This document shows positions 25,697 through 35,736 of a stretch of DNA of 64,000 nt, in pieces (position 1 is the first letter of the stretch; every line of letters starts with the position of its first letter). The stretch is taken from positions 1-64,000 of the forward strand of contig NZ_JBDKWG010000125.1 of assembly GCF_040151475.1 (NCBI RefSeq). The letters run 5' to 3'. Both the position numbers and the translations under genes were made by a program. A model generated the notes under the pieces. It saw only the letters and a list, made by a program, of their open reading frames with translations, ran no database searches and had not been told where the DNA came from. This stretch comes from CAXBNB01 sp040151475 (lineage in GTDB: Bacteria > Bacteroidota > Bacteroidia > Cytophagales > Cyclobacteriaceae).

Positions 25697-27565
25697 ATGG
25701 CAGCACAAGTTGGAGAATACACCGAAGATAGTATTAAATCACTGGACTGGAAGGAGCACATCAGGCTTAGGCCGGGTATGTACATCGGCAAATTGGGAGA
25801 TGGTACCGCCCCCGATGATGGCATATATGTGCTGGTAAAAGAAGTAATGGACAACTGTATTGATGAGCACGTCATGGGTTTTGGGCGAACCATCAATGTA
25901 AAAGTGACTGATCAAAGGGTAGAAGTGAGGGATTATGGAAGAGGGATTCCCTTGGGAAAAGTGGTGGACTGTGTTTCTAAAATCAATACCGGAGGTAAAT
26001 ACGATTCTTCTGCCTTTCAAAAATCAGTAGGACTTAACGGCGTAGGTACCAAAGCAGTCAACGCATTGTCAACATATTTTAAGGCTCAGTCATTTAGAGA
26101 AGGTCAAACCAAGTTGGCTGAATTTGATGTGGGCAACCTAATCAATGACAGCAAAATAGAAAAGAGTGACGGGCGCAACGGGACTCTTATAGCTTTTGAG
26201 CCAGACAATACAATCTTTAAAAACTACCGTTTCATTCCTGAGTATCTGGACAATCTGATGTGGAACTACGCATTTCTCAATGCAGGATTAACCATCAACT
26301 TCAATGGAAAAAAGTATCATTCAGAAAACGGATTGCTGGACTTGCTTGGCAGGAAGACCGATCCAGAAACCCTTCGGTATCCCATCATCCATTTGAAGGG
26401 AGACGATATAGAAGTATCTATCACACACAACAATCAATACGGTGAAGAGTATTATTCCTTTGTAAATGGACAATACACCACTCAGGGTGGAACCCATCTT
26501 GCTGCTTTCAGAGAATCAGTGGTAAGGACAGTTCGGGATTTTTATGGAAAAAATTATGATGCAGCAGACGTAAGAAGTAGTATCGTTGCAGCTATTTCCG
26601 TTAGGGTACAAGAACCCGTCTTCGAGTCTCAAACGAAAACAAAATTAGGTTCACTCAACGTAGCACATGACGGTCCTACCATGAGGACTTTTGTTAATGA
26701 TTTCATAAAAAAAGCACTTGATGATTACCTTCATAAGCATTCTGATGTAGCGGAAGGTCTTCAGAAGCGGATCATGCAATCAGAACGTGAGCGCAAAGAA
26801 ATAGCAGGAATAAAAAAGCTGGCGAACGAAAGAGCCAAAAAGGCCAACCTGCACAATAAAAAACTAAGGGATTGCAGAATTCATTTCGACGACAAAAAGG
26901 GAGATGAAGATTTGAAAAACGGAACTACCCTTTTCATTACAGAAGGAGATTCGGCAAGTGGATCAATCACCAAATCAAGAGAAGTCAAAACTCAGGCCGT
27001 ATTTAGTCTTCGTGGTAAACCTTTCAACTGCTTTGGTTGTACCAAAAAAGTAGTATATGAAAATGAAGAGTTCAATCTGTTGCAACACGCCCTGAATATT
27101 GAAGATGGCATTGAGGGCTTGCGCTACAATCAAATAGTGATTGCTACAGATGCCGACGTGGATGGTATGCACATTCGGTTGTTGCTGTTGACCTATTTCC
27201 TTCAGTTTTTTCCTGAGTTGGTTAGGGGAGGACATGTTTTCATTCTGGAGACACCTCTTTTTAGGGTAAGAAATAAAAAAGAAACGATTTATTGTTACAG
27301 CGATCAGGAACGTATTGACGCCATTGAAAAATTGAGCCCTAAGCCTGAAATTACGCGATTTAAGGGATTGGGTGAAATTTCTCCCAATGAATTTGGAGAA
27401 TTTATTGGCGAGGATATAAGGTTGGAACCTGTTATTCTGAACAAGGAAACAAAAATCAGTGATTTATTAGGGTTTTATATGGGCAAGAACACACCTGACA
27501 GGCAGAATTTTATTATAGATAAATTAAGAATTGAGAAAGACATAGTAGAAGAGGAGGTTGCTTAA
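25697..27565 (+). CDS. parE: DNA topoisomerase IV subunit B
   Basis: A 622-residue GHKL-type ATPase subunit. 'HIRLRPGMYIGKLG' and 'VKEVMDNCIDEHVMGFG' form the ATP site, with 'DYGRGIP' and 'GLNGVGTKAVNALS' following. The TOPRIM domain has 'LFITEGDSASGS' and the metal-binding 'ATDADVDGMHI'. The length (about 620, without a large insert) and pairing with parC favour topoisomerase IV or its Bacteroidetes equivalent over gyrase. It powers decatenation by strand passage. Its stop codon is directly followed by the parC start. Confidence 0.92.
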   Translation: MAAQVGEYTEDSIKSLDWKEHIRLRPGMYIGKLGDGTAPDDGIYVLVKEVMDNCIDEHVMGFGRTINVKVTDQRVEVRDYGRGIPLGKVVDCVSKINTGGKYDSSAFQKSVGLNGVGTKAVNALSTYFKAQSFREGQTKLAEFDVGNLINDSKIEKSDGRNGTLIAFEPDNTIFKNYRFIPEYLDNLMWNYAFLNAGLTINFNGKKYHSENGLLDLLGRKTDPETLRYPIIHLKGDDIEVSITHNNQYGEEYYSFVNGQYTTQGGTHLAAFRESVVRTVRDFYGKNYDAADVRSSIVAAISVRVQEPVFESQTKTKLGSLNVAHDGPTMRTFVNDFIKKALDDYLHKHSDVAEGLQKRIMQSERERKEIAGIKKLANERAKKANLHNKKLRDCRIHFDDKKGDEDLKNGTTLFITEGDSASGSITKSREVKTQAVFSLRGKPFNCFGCTKKVVYENEEFNLLQHALNIEDGIEGLRYNQIVIATDADVDGMHIRLLLLTYFLQFFPELVRGGHVFILETPLFRVRNKKETIYCYSDQERIDAIEKLSPKPEITRFKGLGEISPNEFGEFIGEDIRLEPVILNKETKISDLLGFYMGKNTPDRQNFIIDKLRIEKDIVEEEVA

Positions 27566-30325
27566 ATGGATGAATTAGAAAACAACGGGGAATTACAAAA
27601 CGAAGAGGGAACCATACACAATGTAGTACCCGTATCGGGCATGTACGAAAACTGGTTTTTAGACTATGCCTCTTACGTTATTTTGGAAAGGGCTGTGCCA
27701 GCCATCAATGATGGGCTCAAGCCTGTGCAGAGAAGGATATTGCATGCGATGAGGGAAATGGATGATGGAAGGTACAATAAGGTAGCCAACATCATCGGCA
27801 GTACCATGCAGTACCATCCACATGGAGATATGTCAATAGGAGATGCGATGGTAAACCTCGGGCAGAAGGAGTTGCTGATAGACATGCAGGGTAACTGGGG
27901 TGACGTGCGTACAGGGGACAGAGCGGCAGCTTCCAGGTATATTGAAGCCCGTCCTTCAAAGTTTGCTCTGGATGTACTTTACAATCCACAAACAACTGAA
28001 TGGCAGTTGTCTTACGATGGCAGAAAGAAAGAACCCGTCACTCTACCAGTCAAGTTTCCATTGCTGTTGGCTCAAGGTGTCGAGGGTATTGCTGTTGGAT
28101 TATCTACAAAAATTCTACCTCATAATTTTTGCGAATTGATTGATGCCTGTATCAAATATTTGAGAGGCAAGAGTTTTAAACTCTATCCGGATTTCCTTAC
28201 CGGTGGCACCATCGATGTATCAGAATACAACAAAGGGCTAAGGGGAGGAAAAGTTAAGGTAAGGGCTAAGATTGAAGAAGTTGATAAAAATACTCTGGTG
28301 ATCAAGGACATACCTTATGGTACCACTACCACCAGTTTGATCGAATCAATTGTCAAAGCCAATGAAAAGGGTAAGATTAAGATTAAAAAAGTAATTGATA
28401 ATACTGCTAAGGATATCGAAATTCAGGTTGATCTTGCGCCCGGACAATCTCCGGATATTACCATAGATGCATTGTATGCTTTTACCGATTGTCAGGTTTC
28501 TATTTCACCCAATGCCTGTGTGATCGTTGAAGACAAACCCATCTTTTTGACGGTAGATGAAATTCTAAAGAAAAACGCAGATCAGACCGTAGATCTTCTG
28601 CGTAGAGAACTTGAAATTCGCAGGAATGAATTACTCGAAAAAATCCTTTTTTCTTCTCTTGAAAAAATATTTATCGAAAACCGAATTTATCGGGACATAG
28701 AGGAGTGTGAAACCTGGGAGTCTGTATTAGAAACCATTGATACCGGACTTGAACCTTACAAATCTCAGTTTTATAGAGAAATAGTCCGTGATGACATTAT
28801 CCGCCTTACGGAAATCAAGATCAAAAGAATTTCAAAGTTTGACTCATTCAAAGCCGATGAGTTGATGAAAAAATTGCAGGAGGAACTGGCAGAAGTAGAG
28901 CATCATCTGGCAAACATAATAGACTATGCCGTAACCTACTATGAACGTCTGCTGGAAAAGTATGGGAAAGGAAAAGAGCGTAAAACGGAAATCTCGTCTA
29001 TTGAAACCATTACGGCCACAGTTGTAGCCGCCAACAATCAAAAATTGTATGTAAATCGTAAGGATGGTTTTATTGGATATGGTCTTAAAAAAGACGAATA
29101 CTTAGGTGAATGTTCAGATTTGGATGACATTATAGCATTCAGAAAGGATGGAAAATTCATGGTCGTCAGAATTCAGGACAAAGTGTTTGTGGGTAAAGAC
29201 ATATTGTATGCGGGTGTATTTAGAAAAAATGATGACCGAATGGTTTATAATATGGCTTATGTGGATGGTGGAAGTGGAAGAACCTTTGCCAAGCGATTTA
29301 GTGTTACGTCAATAACCAGAGACAAGGAATACAACTTATGTAAAAGTGATAAAGGGTCTAAGGTACATTATTTTACAGCTAACCCTAATGGAGAAGCAGA
29401 GTTGATCACTGTTTTTTTGACAGCCGGAGCAAAAGCACGAAAGAAAGTGTTTGATTTTGATTTTGCAGATATTGAAATAAAGGGAAGAGGCGCAGGAGGA
29501 AACATCCTTACCCGTTACCCTGTAAGAAAGATAGAATTGAAAACCGCTGGTAAATCTACGCTGGGAGGTTTGGATATTTGGTATGACAAATCCATCGGGC
29601 GGCTTAATACTGATGAACGTGGAGAATATCTGGGCAATTTTCAGGCAGAGGATAAAATTATATCCTTCTACAAAGATGGACAATACGAGTTGAGCACATT
29701 TGAGCTTACCAATAGGTACAATGCCAACAATATTTTAAATATTGTCAAATTTGACCCTGAAATGACTGTGTCAGTGATTTATCAGGATGGCACTTCTAAG
29801 ACTTATTATGTAAAGCGTTTTCAAATCGAAACACTGACGTTGAACAAAGAATATAAGTTTATCAGTGAAGAAAAAGGTTCAAAACTCATTGCATTATCAT
29901 TGTTTTCTGCTCCATTGATTGAAGTTAATTATAAAAAGAAAGGAGAGAATACTAAAAGTACTGATACCTTCAACCTCTCTGAACTGATAGAAATAAAGGG
30001 ATGGAAAGCACTTGGTAACAAATTTCCGGTACAGACCATTACATCTGTAAAAGAAATAGAACCTGAAATAGAGGAAGAAGAAGCTGGGACAGAAACTCCT
30101 TCTTCCCAGAAAGAAGACACCTCTGAAAATATTGATTTTTTGAGTAAGCTGAAAGAAGATATCAGGCATGAGGTTGAGGAGGAATCTGAGAAAGAAAAAC
30201 TCAGCAATGCTCCTGAAAAAAGTGGAAAAGAGGATAAAGGATTGGACATAGGATCATCTATTGAGTTTGACATCAGGAAGGATGATAAAAAAAATGGTAA
30301 AGACCAGCTAGGACTTTTTGAATAG
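27566..30325 (+). CDS. parC: DNA topoisomerase IV subunit A
   Basis: A 919-residue subunit with the WHD/tower core and a C-terminal beta-propeller-like region. Catalytic tyrosine is Tyr125 in 'DRAAASRYIEARPS'. The quinolone-region motif reads HPHGDMSIGDAM, with Met89 where Escherichia coli ParC/GyrA carry the drug-contacting serine. The last ~110 residues are low-complexity and acidic (E/K-rich, ending KDQLGLFE). The start ATG directly follows the parE stop, so the subunits are translated from one message. Confidence 0.92.
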   Translation: MDELENNGELQNEEGTIHNVVPVSGMYENWFLDYASYVILERAVPAINDGLKPVQRRILHAMREMDDGRYNKVANIIGSTMQYHPHGDMSIGDAMVNLGQKELLIDMQGNWGDVRTGDRAAASRYIEARPSKFALDVLYNPQTTEWQLSYDGRKKEPVTLPVKFPLLLAQGVEGIAVGLSTKILPHNFCELIDACIKYLRGKSFKLYPDFLTGGTIDVSEYNKGLRGGKVKVRAKIEEVDKNTLVIKDIPYGTTTTSLIESIVKANEKGKIKIKKVIDNTAKDIEIQVDLAPGQSPDITIDALYAFTDCQVSISPNACVIVEDKPIFLTVDEILKKNADQTVDLLRRELEIRRNELLEKILFSSLEKIFIENRIYRDIEECETWESVLETIDTGLEPYKSQFYREIVRDDIIRLTEIKIKRISKFDSFKADELMKKLQEELAEVEHHLANIIDYAVTYYERLLEKYGKGKERKTEISSIETITATVVAANNQKLYVNRKDGFIGYGLKKDEYLGECSDLDDIIAFRKDGKFMVVRIQDKVFVGKDILYAGVFRKNDDRMVYNMAYVDGGSGRTFAKRFSVTSITRDKEYNLCKSDKGSKVHYFTANPNGEAELITVFLTAGAKARKKVFDFDFADIEIKGRGAGGNILTRYPVRKIELKTAGKSTLGGLDIWYDKSIGRLNTDERGEYLGNFQAEDKIISFYKDGQYELSTFELTNRYNANNILNIVKFDPEMTVSVIYQDGTSKTYYVKRFQIETLTLNKEYKFISEEKGSKLIALSLFSAPLIEVNYKKKGENTKSTDTFNLSELIEIKGWKALGNKFPVQTITSVKEIEPEIEEEEAGTETPSSQKEDTSENIDFLSKLKEDIRHEVEEESEKEKLSNAPEKSGKEDKGLDIGSSIEFDIRKDDKKNGKDQLGLFE

Positions 30326-30341
30326 TTATCCGTTTTAATAT

Positions 30342-30962
30342 ATTGCATTTCTGAAACGCTTCAAGATTATATGGCAGCTTCTGGTCTATGGTATCATCAC
30401 ATTTCTGGTGGTGTCCAATTTCTGGATAATCAACAGTACTTCTCACAAGATCTTTACTGAATTAAGCGATGTGCCATCCAAGGAGATTGCCTTGGTTTTT
30501 GGCACCAGCAAATACAAAACAGGAGGGGGCAACAATCTTTTCTTCGACAACAGGATGGAAGCTGCAGCCAGATTGTACCATGGCAAAAAGGTGAACAAGA
30601 TTCTTTTGAGTGGAACAAGAGATTCAAAATATTATGATGAAACCAAAGACATGAAAGCAGCTCTCATTGCTTTGAAAGTACCTGAGTCAGCGATCATATT
30701 AGATGATAAAGGATTTCGTACTTTAGATTCCATTGTCAATGGCAAAAAGGTTTATCATGGGTTTATTTTGATTACGCAACGTTACCATGCCTACCGAGCT
30801 CTTTTTATATGTTCATACCTGAAAGTAGATGCTATTTGTTTTGAGGCTAAATTTCCTTCAGAAGACTATTCTTATGTCACTGTTCTTAGAGAAGTTTTTG
30901 CACGACCCAAAGCAGTGTTGGACTTATATGTTTTGAATAATATTGGTGATTTTTGGAAATAA
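30342..30962 (+). CDS. SanA/YdcF-like DUF218 envelope protein
   Basis: A DUF218 protein: an N-terminal membrane helix (IIWQLLVYGIITFLVVSNFW) followed by 'ALVFGTSKYKTGG', 'FFDNRMEAAARLY', 'KILLSGTR' and the conserved 'LITQRYHAYRALFI'. SanA-type proteins influence envelope permeability; the reaction is unknown. GTG at 30408 gives 184 residues but removes most of the helix. The frame is open back to 30339 and contains no ATG, GTG or TTG there; ATT at 30342 or CTG at 30351 would include the helix. It lies 16 bases after the parC stop and may be co-transcribed. Confidence 0.78.
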   Translation: MAFLKRFKIIWQLLVYGIITFLVVSNFWIINSTSHKIFTELSDVPSKEIALVFGTSKYKTGGGNNLFFDNRMEAAARLYHGKKVNKILLSGTRDSKYYDETKDMKAALIALKVPESAIILDDKGFRTLDSIVNGKKVYHGFILITQRYHAYRALFICSYLKVDAICFEAKFPSEDYSYVTVLREVFARPKAVLDLYVLNNIGDFWK

Positions 30963-30985
30963 AATCCAGAATTTTCTTTTACTGC

Positions 30986-33466
30986 TTACTTCCTCTTCAC
31001 ACCCCTCACGGCTTCTTCCTTCCAAGGATCTTCGGGCCAGGCATGTTTAGGATACCGTCTTTTGAGTTCTTTCTTCACTTCGAAATAGGTGTTGTCCCAA
31101 AAACTACGGAGGTCAGAGGTGACCTGTACGGGTTTGAATCCCGGAGATAGCAAATGCATCAATACAGAGTTTTTTCTATCGTTGAGCAGTGGAGTATCAG
31201 ACAATCCAAAAACTTCCTGTAACCTCACAGCCAAAACCGGAGGAGCACCGTCTTTGAAGTATTTTAATGTGATTGACGATCCGCTAGGTACGGCTATTTT
31301 AGTGGGAGCAAGTTTATTCAGGGCTTGTTGTTTTTGCCAATCAAGATGGTTTTGTAGTACTTCAGCAAGATTGATCTTTTTGAGGTCTTCCGGTTTTTTT
31401 ACTCCCGACAGGTATGGAATGAGCCATTCAGTATTAGTCATCAAGAGGGTAGAGGTGCTTACATCCGGCCAGCCTTCCATAGGATTCCATTTACGCAAGC
31501 TTAATACTCTGTTTTGCCATTGCTCTACGTCTTCATCAAAATTAAGCAATTGCTTTCCTTCAGTTTTAACAGCATCTGAGATTGCTTTTATCAGGTATTC
31601 TTCCCCGGGTTCTGGCAAAGGGGTTGATCTAAGGACAATACTTCCTATTCGCAAATCTTTGCTTGCAATGAGGCCACCTTTGCGTGTATCCCATGTAATT
31701 ACTTCTTTTTCTTTTACAAGAGGAGCCAAGTCCTTTGGATTGAGAGGAGAAGCCATGAATATCTTACCCATACCGTCTCTTGCATCTATATGAGCAATCG
31801 CCAACCAGGGTTCGTGCGCCAAATCGTCCCTGTGACCTGCCATGGCCAGTTTACCGTTAGATAGTTGAAATTGAGCATTATTTCCCGGTCGGGCGCAAGC
31901 AATTCGTTCAGGATAGGCATGCGCCAAAATTACTCCGGTCTCATAAGGATCAACAAGTCCATTGTCTGCATCCAAATCAAATAGTTTTCGGTAAGAGGCT
32001 GCTATTTTCTCTATCTTTGCCAGGTGTTTAGCCAATCGGTTTTCATCTCTATGTTTTCTTAGCGTTTCTATTCTCAGGTTGATATCAATACCTGCTTCTC
32101 TGCCAAGAGGATCTCTTTCTTCCAGTAATGGGGCAATATCGGTAGCCAAGGTAAGCATGCCATCTTCTTGTGCCATCAATAGCATGTGTGCAATTCTGGG
32201 ATGGCAGGGCAATTTGTGGATATTCTTACCATGTTCGGTAATCCGTCCATTTTCCAATGCATCCAGTTGGTGAAGTGTTTCACTGGCTTGAGCCAATGCT
32301 CCTTTTGGGGGAGGTGTTAGCCAGGTCAATTGCGACACGTCCATTATACCCCATTGTGCCATATCTAGTACCAGAGAAGCAAGATCAGCTTCCAGTATTT
32401 CGGGGGTTCTGTGTTCTGCTAATCGATCATTGGTGGCTTTCGACCACATACGATAGCAAGTACCTGCACTTAATCTCCCAGCTCTTCCGGCACGTTGGTC
32501 TGCTGAGTCTTTGGCTATTTGAATTGTTTCCAGCCTTGATAAACCGGATTTCGGGTCGAATCTGGAAGTCCTTCCAAAACCAGAGTCCACTACAATTTTA
32601 ATTCCTTCGATGGTGAGGCTGGTTTCTGCAATGGAAGTAGCCAGAACTATTTTTCTTTTGCCATTTTTATCCGGCATAATTGCTGCAAATTGCTTTCCTT
32701 GCGGCAATTGCCCATAGAGGGGATGGATCATAAATCCACGCAACTCTTTTCTTAATATTTCTTCGCATTTTTTGATTTCACCTTGTCCTGGTAGAAATAC
32801 CAATGTATCTCCTTCCTGTTCTCTTACTGCTTTGATGACTGTTCTGGCTGCCATTTCAGGCATCATCATCAAATCTTGCTCACCACTGTATTTGATGTCA
32901 ACAGGGTATTGCTTGCCCATACTTTGAACAACCGGGGCTTTAAGTACTTGTGTCAATTGGGGCATGTCAAGAGTAGCCGACATTATGAGTATTCTTAAGT
33001 CAGTGCGTAGCACTTGCTGTGCTTCTCGACACAGTGCCAGGGCTACATCGGCATGGATGCTACGCTCGTGGAATTCGTCGAAGATTACCATGCCTACACC
33101 CTCAAGAGTATTATCACTGTGGATCATTCTTGTGAGAATTCCTTCGGTGAGCACTTCGATCTTGGTTTGCTGGCTGACCCTGTTTTCAAACCGAATTCTA
33201 AAACCAACGGATTGACCTGTATCCTCTCCCAGAAGGGCAGACATTCTTGATGCAATGGTTCTGGCTGCCAACCTTCTGGGCTCCAACATTAGTATTTTCT
33301 TTCCTTCCAGCCATAGTTCATTCATTATTGCCAGTGGTAGCAATGTACTTTTACCTGCACCTGGTGGAGCGTTAATTATAAGGGTGTTATCTTTCTGTAG
33401 TTTGAGTTTAACCTCAGGAATTATATCCCTTATGGGCAGGTCTATAGAATTAGGGTCAAATGACAA
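30986..33466 (-). CDS. hrpB: ATP-dependent helicase HrpB
   Basis: An 826-residue DEAH-type helicase. Motif I is 'APPGAGKSTLLP' (about 33-44), motif Ia 'LEPRRLAART', motif II 'IFDEFHERS' (DEFH), motif III 'MSATLD', motif V 'LATSIAETSLTI' and motif VI 'QRAGRAGRLSAGTCYRMWS'. The C-terminal HrpB domain ends 'YPKHAWPEDPWKEEAV'. Length and C-terminal signature match HrpB, a helicase of unclear cellular role, not HrpA, which is longer. It converges on the SanA-like gene with a 23-base gap. Confidence 0.93.
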   Translation of the reverse strand: MSFDPNSIDLPIRDIIPEVKLKLQKDNTLIINAPPGAGKSTLLPLAIMNELWLEGKKILMLEPRRLAARTIASRMSALLGEDTGQSVGFRIRFENRVSQQTKIEVLTEGILTRMIHSDNTLEGVGMVIFDEFHERSIHADVALALCREAQQVLRTDLRILIMSATLDMPQLTQVLKAPVVQSMGKQYPVDIKYSGEQDLMMMPEMAARTVIKAVREQEGDTLVFLPGQGEIKKCEEILRKELRGFMIHPLYGQLPQGKQFAAIMPDKNGKRKIVLATSIAETSLTIEGIKIVVDSGFGRTSRFDPKSGLSRLETIQIAKDSADQRAGRAGRLSAGTCYRMWSKATNDRLAEHRTPEILEADLASLVLDMAQWGIMDVSQLTWLTPPPKGALAQASETLHQLDALENGRITEHGKNIHKLPCHPRIAHMLLMAQEDGMLTLATDIAPLLEERDPLGREAGIDINLRIETLRKHRDENRLAKHLAKIEKIAASYRKLFDLDADNGLVDPYETGVILAHAYPERIACARPGNNAQFQLSNGKLAMAGHRDDLAHEPWLAIAHIDARDGMGKIFMASPLNPKDLAPLVKEKEVITWDTRKGGLIASKDLRIGSIVLRSTPLPEPGEEYLIKAISDAVKTEGKQLLNFDEDVEQWQNRVLSLRKWNPMEGWPDVSTSTLLMTNTEWLIPYLSGVKKPEDLKKINLAEVLQNHLDWQKQQALNKLAPTKIAVPSGSSITLKYFKDGAPPVLAVRLQEVFGLSDTPLLNDRKNSVLMHLLSPGFKPVQVTSDLRSFWDNTYFEVKKELKRRYPKHAWPEDPWKEEAVRGVKRK

Positions 33467-33561
33467 TGGACTAATTGTTTCAGGATTGTTCAGATTTATT
33501 TTTCAAAATCATAAAATTATCTAATCGCATCTTTTTTGGCCAAAATCAAAGGAGGATAAAA

Positions 33562-33945
33562 TTACTCAGCATCAGTGGTTACAACTTCCTCTTCTGTCAA
33601 TACTGCTTCTTTCTTTACAATATGAAGTGTAAATTGCTTATCCATGGTAAATTCATAAGTCGAAGTTTGGGTCAATTCTGACGCTTTATTGGAATTTTGT
33701 AAAATTACCAAGAGATCCTTTGCCAATGCTGAAGTTCTAATGTCATTTACTGGTTTGCTGTCAAATACGCTGAGAACGAAGGAGTATCCGCCTTTTTCTT
33801 TGGCATTCACATTATGGAATTCGTGTTTCGAAAATTTATATGCCTGAGGTTCATTTTCTGAGTCTATCATCAGTTTAAGAATCGCCGGACGATATTTATT
33901 CCATAGAAAAGCATACTTGTGAGTAATCGTTGAATAATTGGTCAT
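33562..33945 (-). CDS. Conserved hypothetical protein, no known domain recognised
   Basis: A 127-residue soluble protein from ATG 33945 (MTNYSTITHKYAFLWNKYRP); an in-frame ATG 15 codons upstream is possible but less likely. It has no signal peptide or membrane helix. The C-terminus is acidic and threonine-rich (LTEEEVVTTDAE). I do not recognise a family. It lies 95 bases before the hrpB start on the same strand and could be co-transcribed with it. Confidence 0.6.
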   Translation of the reverse strand: MTNYSTITHKYAFLWNKYRPAILKLMIDSENEPQAYKFSKHEFHNVNAKEKGGYSFVLSVFDSKPVNDIRTSALAKDLLVILQNSNKASELTQTSTYEFTMDKQFTLHIVKKEAVLTEEEVVTTDAE

Positions 33946-34086
33946 AGAGCTTATTTTTATTGGGTAATGTTCAAATTTTAATTTTGGCACCTTACAATCA
34001 TAAAGGATACCATTTCATGTTTTATTGGAGTGCAAAACGGTAGTGAGATAGGATTTTATTAACTAATCTACCATAGGGTATGATTG

Positions 34087-34272
34087 TTAACACCGTTGGA
34101 GTTCTGCAAATAGTAATTCCAATTCTATGCTGGATTTGTTGAGCTTGATTCCCAGCTGTGTAAGCATGGATTCTTTTTTGCCTTCTTCAAAAATAAAGTC
34201 ATCATCGTTTAGAATGGGAAACCTCATTTTCAACATAACTTTCTGCTCTCTCCAGCTTCTTAAAATATTCAT
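34087..34272 (-). CDS. Small conserved hypothetical protein
   Basis: A 61-residue soluble protein, MNILRSWREQK...LELLFAELQRC, rich in charged residues and likely helical. The pattern 'MRFP.L...DF.FEEGK.ESML..L...LNKS..ELE' looks like a small family conserved in this phylum; I recognise it only as hypothetical. It is on its own, with 96 and 216 bases to its neighbours. Confidence 0.6.
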   Translation of the reverse strand: MNILRSWREQKVMLKMRFPILNDDDFIFEEGKKESMLTQLGIKLNKSSIELELLFAELQRC

Positions 34273-34463
34273 GTCTGCAAGTTAGTGATAAGTGAGCAAT
34301 TTTCAATAGTATTCAATCCTATAGTGGGCTAATTTGAGACAAATTATAAGAATTGGAGTTTTATTCTGGTAGGATTTTGATTTTCCATCACAAACGTATC
34401 GTGTTGAACCTGACGGTAGGATACAATTAATGAGGATTCAGAGCAGTGTGTCCATTAAGATTA

Positions 34464-34472
34464 TATCTTTGC
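34464..34472 (+). promoter_or_regulatory. Bacteroidetes -7 element of the RNA helicase gene
   Basis: TATCTTTGC is an exact match to TAnnTTTGC and lies 16 bases before the helicase ATG, giving a very short leader. A clear -33 TTTG is not seen. Confidence 0.5.
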
Positions 34473-34488
34473 AGCATATATTTAGAGT

Positions 34489-35727
34489 ATGAAATTTGAA
34501 CAATATTATATAGACGAAGGAATTAAAACCAGCATATCAAAGCTGGGGTATAAAAAACCAACAGACATTCAATTTAAGTCTATTCCACTCATATTGAAGG
34601 GGGAAGATGTGTTGGCAATAGCACAAACCGGAACTGGTAAAACAGCCGCATTTGCTATCCCAATTCTTCATTTGCTTCAGGAAAGAAAAATAGTGGGGCG
34701 TCCTGACGGAGTAAAATGTCTGGTAATGGCACCTACACATGAATTGGCTCTACAGATAGACGGAGTTTTCAAGACACTGAGCCAATATATCCGAATAAAT
34801 TCTTTTTGTATTCATGGAGGAGTGGATCAGAATCCACAGATTGAACAGTTAAATAAAGGAGTAGATGTATTGATTGCTACACCGGGTCGATTATTTGATC
34901 TGGTAAGTCAGGGAGTATTGATCTTGAAGAGGGTAGAGATACTGGTGTTGGATGAAGCGGATCACATGTTGGATTTGGGTTTTATAAAAGACATCAAAGA
35001 CCTGATGCGCCACCTTCCTAAAAAGCGTCAAACATTGTTTTTCTCAGCCACTATTAATGAAAAAATTAAAAAACTGGCTTATTCACTGGTTTCAAATGCC
35101 ATTCGGATTCAGGTGTCTCCTAAAGATCCTGTGGCTAAGAATATAGACCATGCTGTAGCATTTATTGAAATGGATGATAAACGTTTCTTTTTGGAAGACA
35201 TGATTAAGGACAATCCTGAAAAAAAAATGCTGGTGTTTGTACGTACCAAAGTAAGGGCAGAACGAGTAAAAAAGGCTTTGGATAGGGTGCAAATTGTCTC
35301 AGACACGATCCATAGTGACAAGCTACAGGAAGAGCGTGAGCGTACCATGCAAAGGTTCAGGAAGGGAAATGTGAAAATTCTAATAGCTACAGATGTTAGT
35401 GCCAGAGGGATAGACATCCCCAATGTAGAATATGTAATCAACTATGATTTGCCCGAAACTGCCGAAAATTATGTTCACAGAGTTGGCAGGACAGGTCGGG
35501 GCAGTCAGAAGGGGCAAGCCGTCTCATTTTGTAGTACAGAAGAGCAGGAACTATTGTCTGAAATTGAAACCAATATGGGCAAGCCCATTAGTAGAATTGA
35601 TATTTCTAAAAGTGATTATCAATTTACTCTGAATATCTCAGATGCAAAGGCAGATAGCTGGCAATCGCTATTGAAGGAAGAGGAACTTGATCTCAAAAAG
35701 AAAAGAAAGAAGAAAAAGAAGAAGTAG
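34489..35727 (+). CDS. DEAD-box RNA helicase (RhlE-like)
   Basis: A 412-residue helicase: Q motif 'YKKPTDIQFKSIPL', motif I 'AQTGTGKTAAF', Ia 'APTHELALQI', Ib 'TPGRLFD', motif II 'VLDEADHMLDLGF', motif III 'FSATI', motif IV 'LVFVRTKVRA', motif V 'ATDVSARGIDIP' and motif VI 'HRVGRTGRG'. The C-terminus is a Lys-rich tail (KKKRKKKKKK), common in RhlE-type helicases for RNA binding. It probably remodels RNA in ribosome assembly or decay, in the cytoplasm. The stop is 9 bases from the convergent DUF1456 gene. Confidence 0.92.
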   Translation: MKFEQYYIDEGIKTSISKLGYKKPTDIQFKSIPLILKGEDVLAIAQTGTGKTAAFAIPILHLLQERKIVGRPDGVKCLVMAPTHELALQIDGVFKTLSQYIRINSFCIHGGVDQNPQIEQLNKGVDVLIATPGRLFDLVSQGVLILKRVEILVLDEADHMLDLGFIKDIKDLMRHLPKKRQTLFFSATINEKIKKLAYSLVSNAIRIQVSPKDPVAKNIDHAVAFIEMDDKRFFLEDMIKDNPEKKMLVFVRTKVRAERVKKALDRVQIVSDTIHSDKLQEERERTMQRFRKGNVKILIATDVSARGIDIPNVEYVINYDLPETAENYVHRVGRTGRGSQKGQAVSFCSTEEQELLSEIETNMGKPISRIDISKSDYQFTLNISDAKADSWQSLLKEEELDLKKKRKKKKKK

Positions 35728-35736
35728 CTACAAGCT

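Noticed and set aside
31089..31793. Long plus-strand open frame (234 codons) opposite hrpB
   Set aside because: It lies wholly within the coding region of hrpB on the other strand, has Ser/Leu-rich composition typical of antisense frames and no domain.
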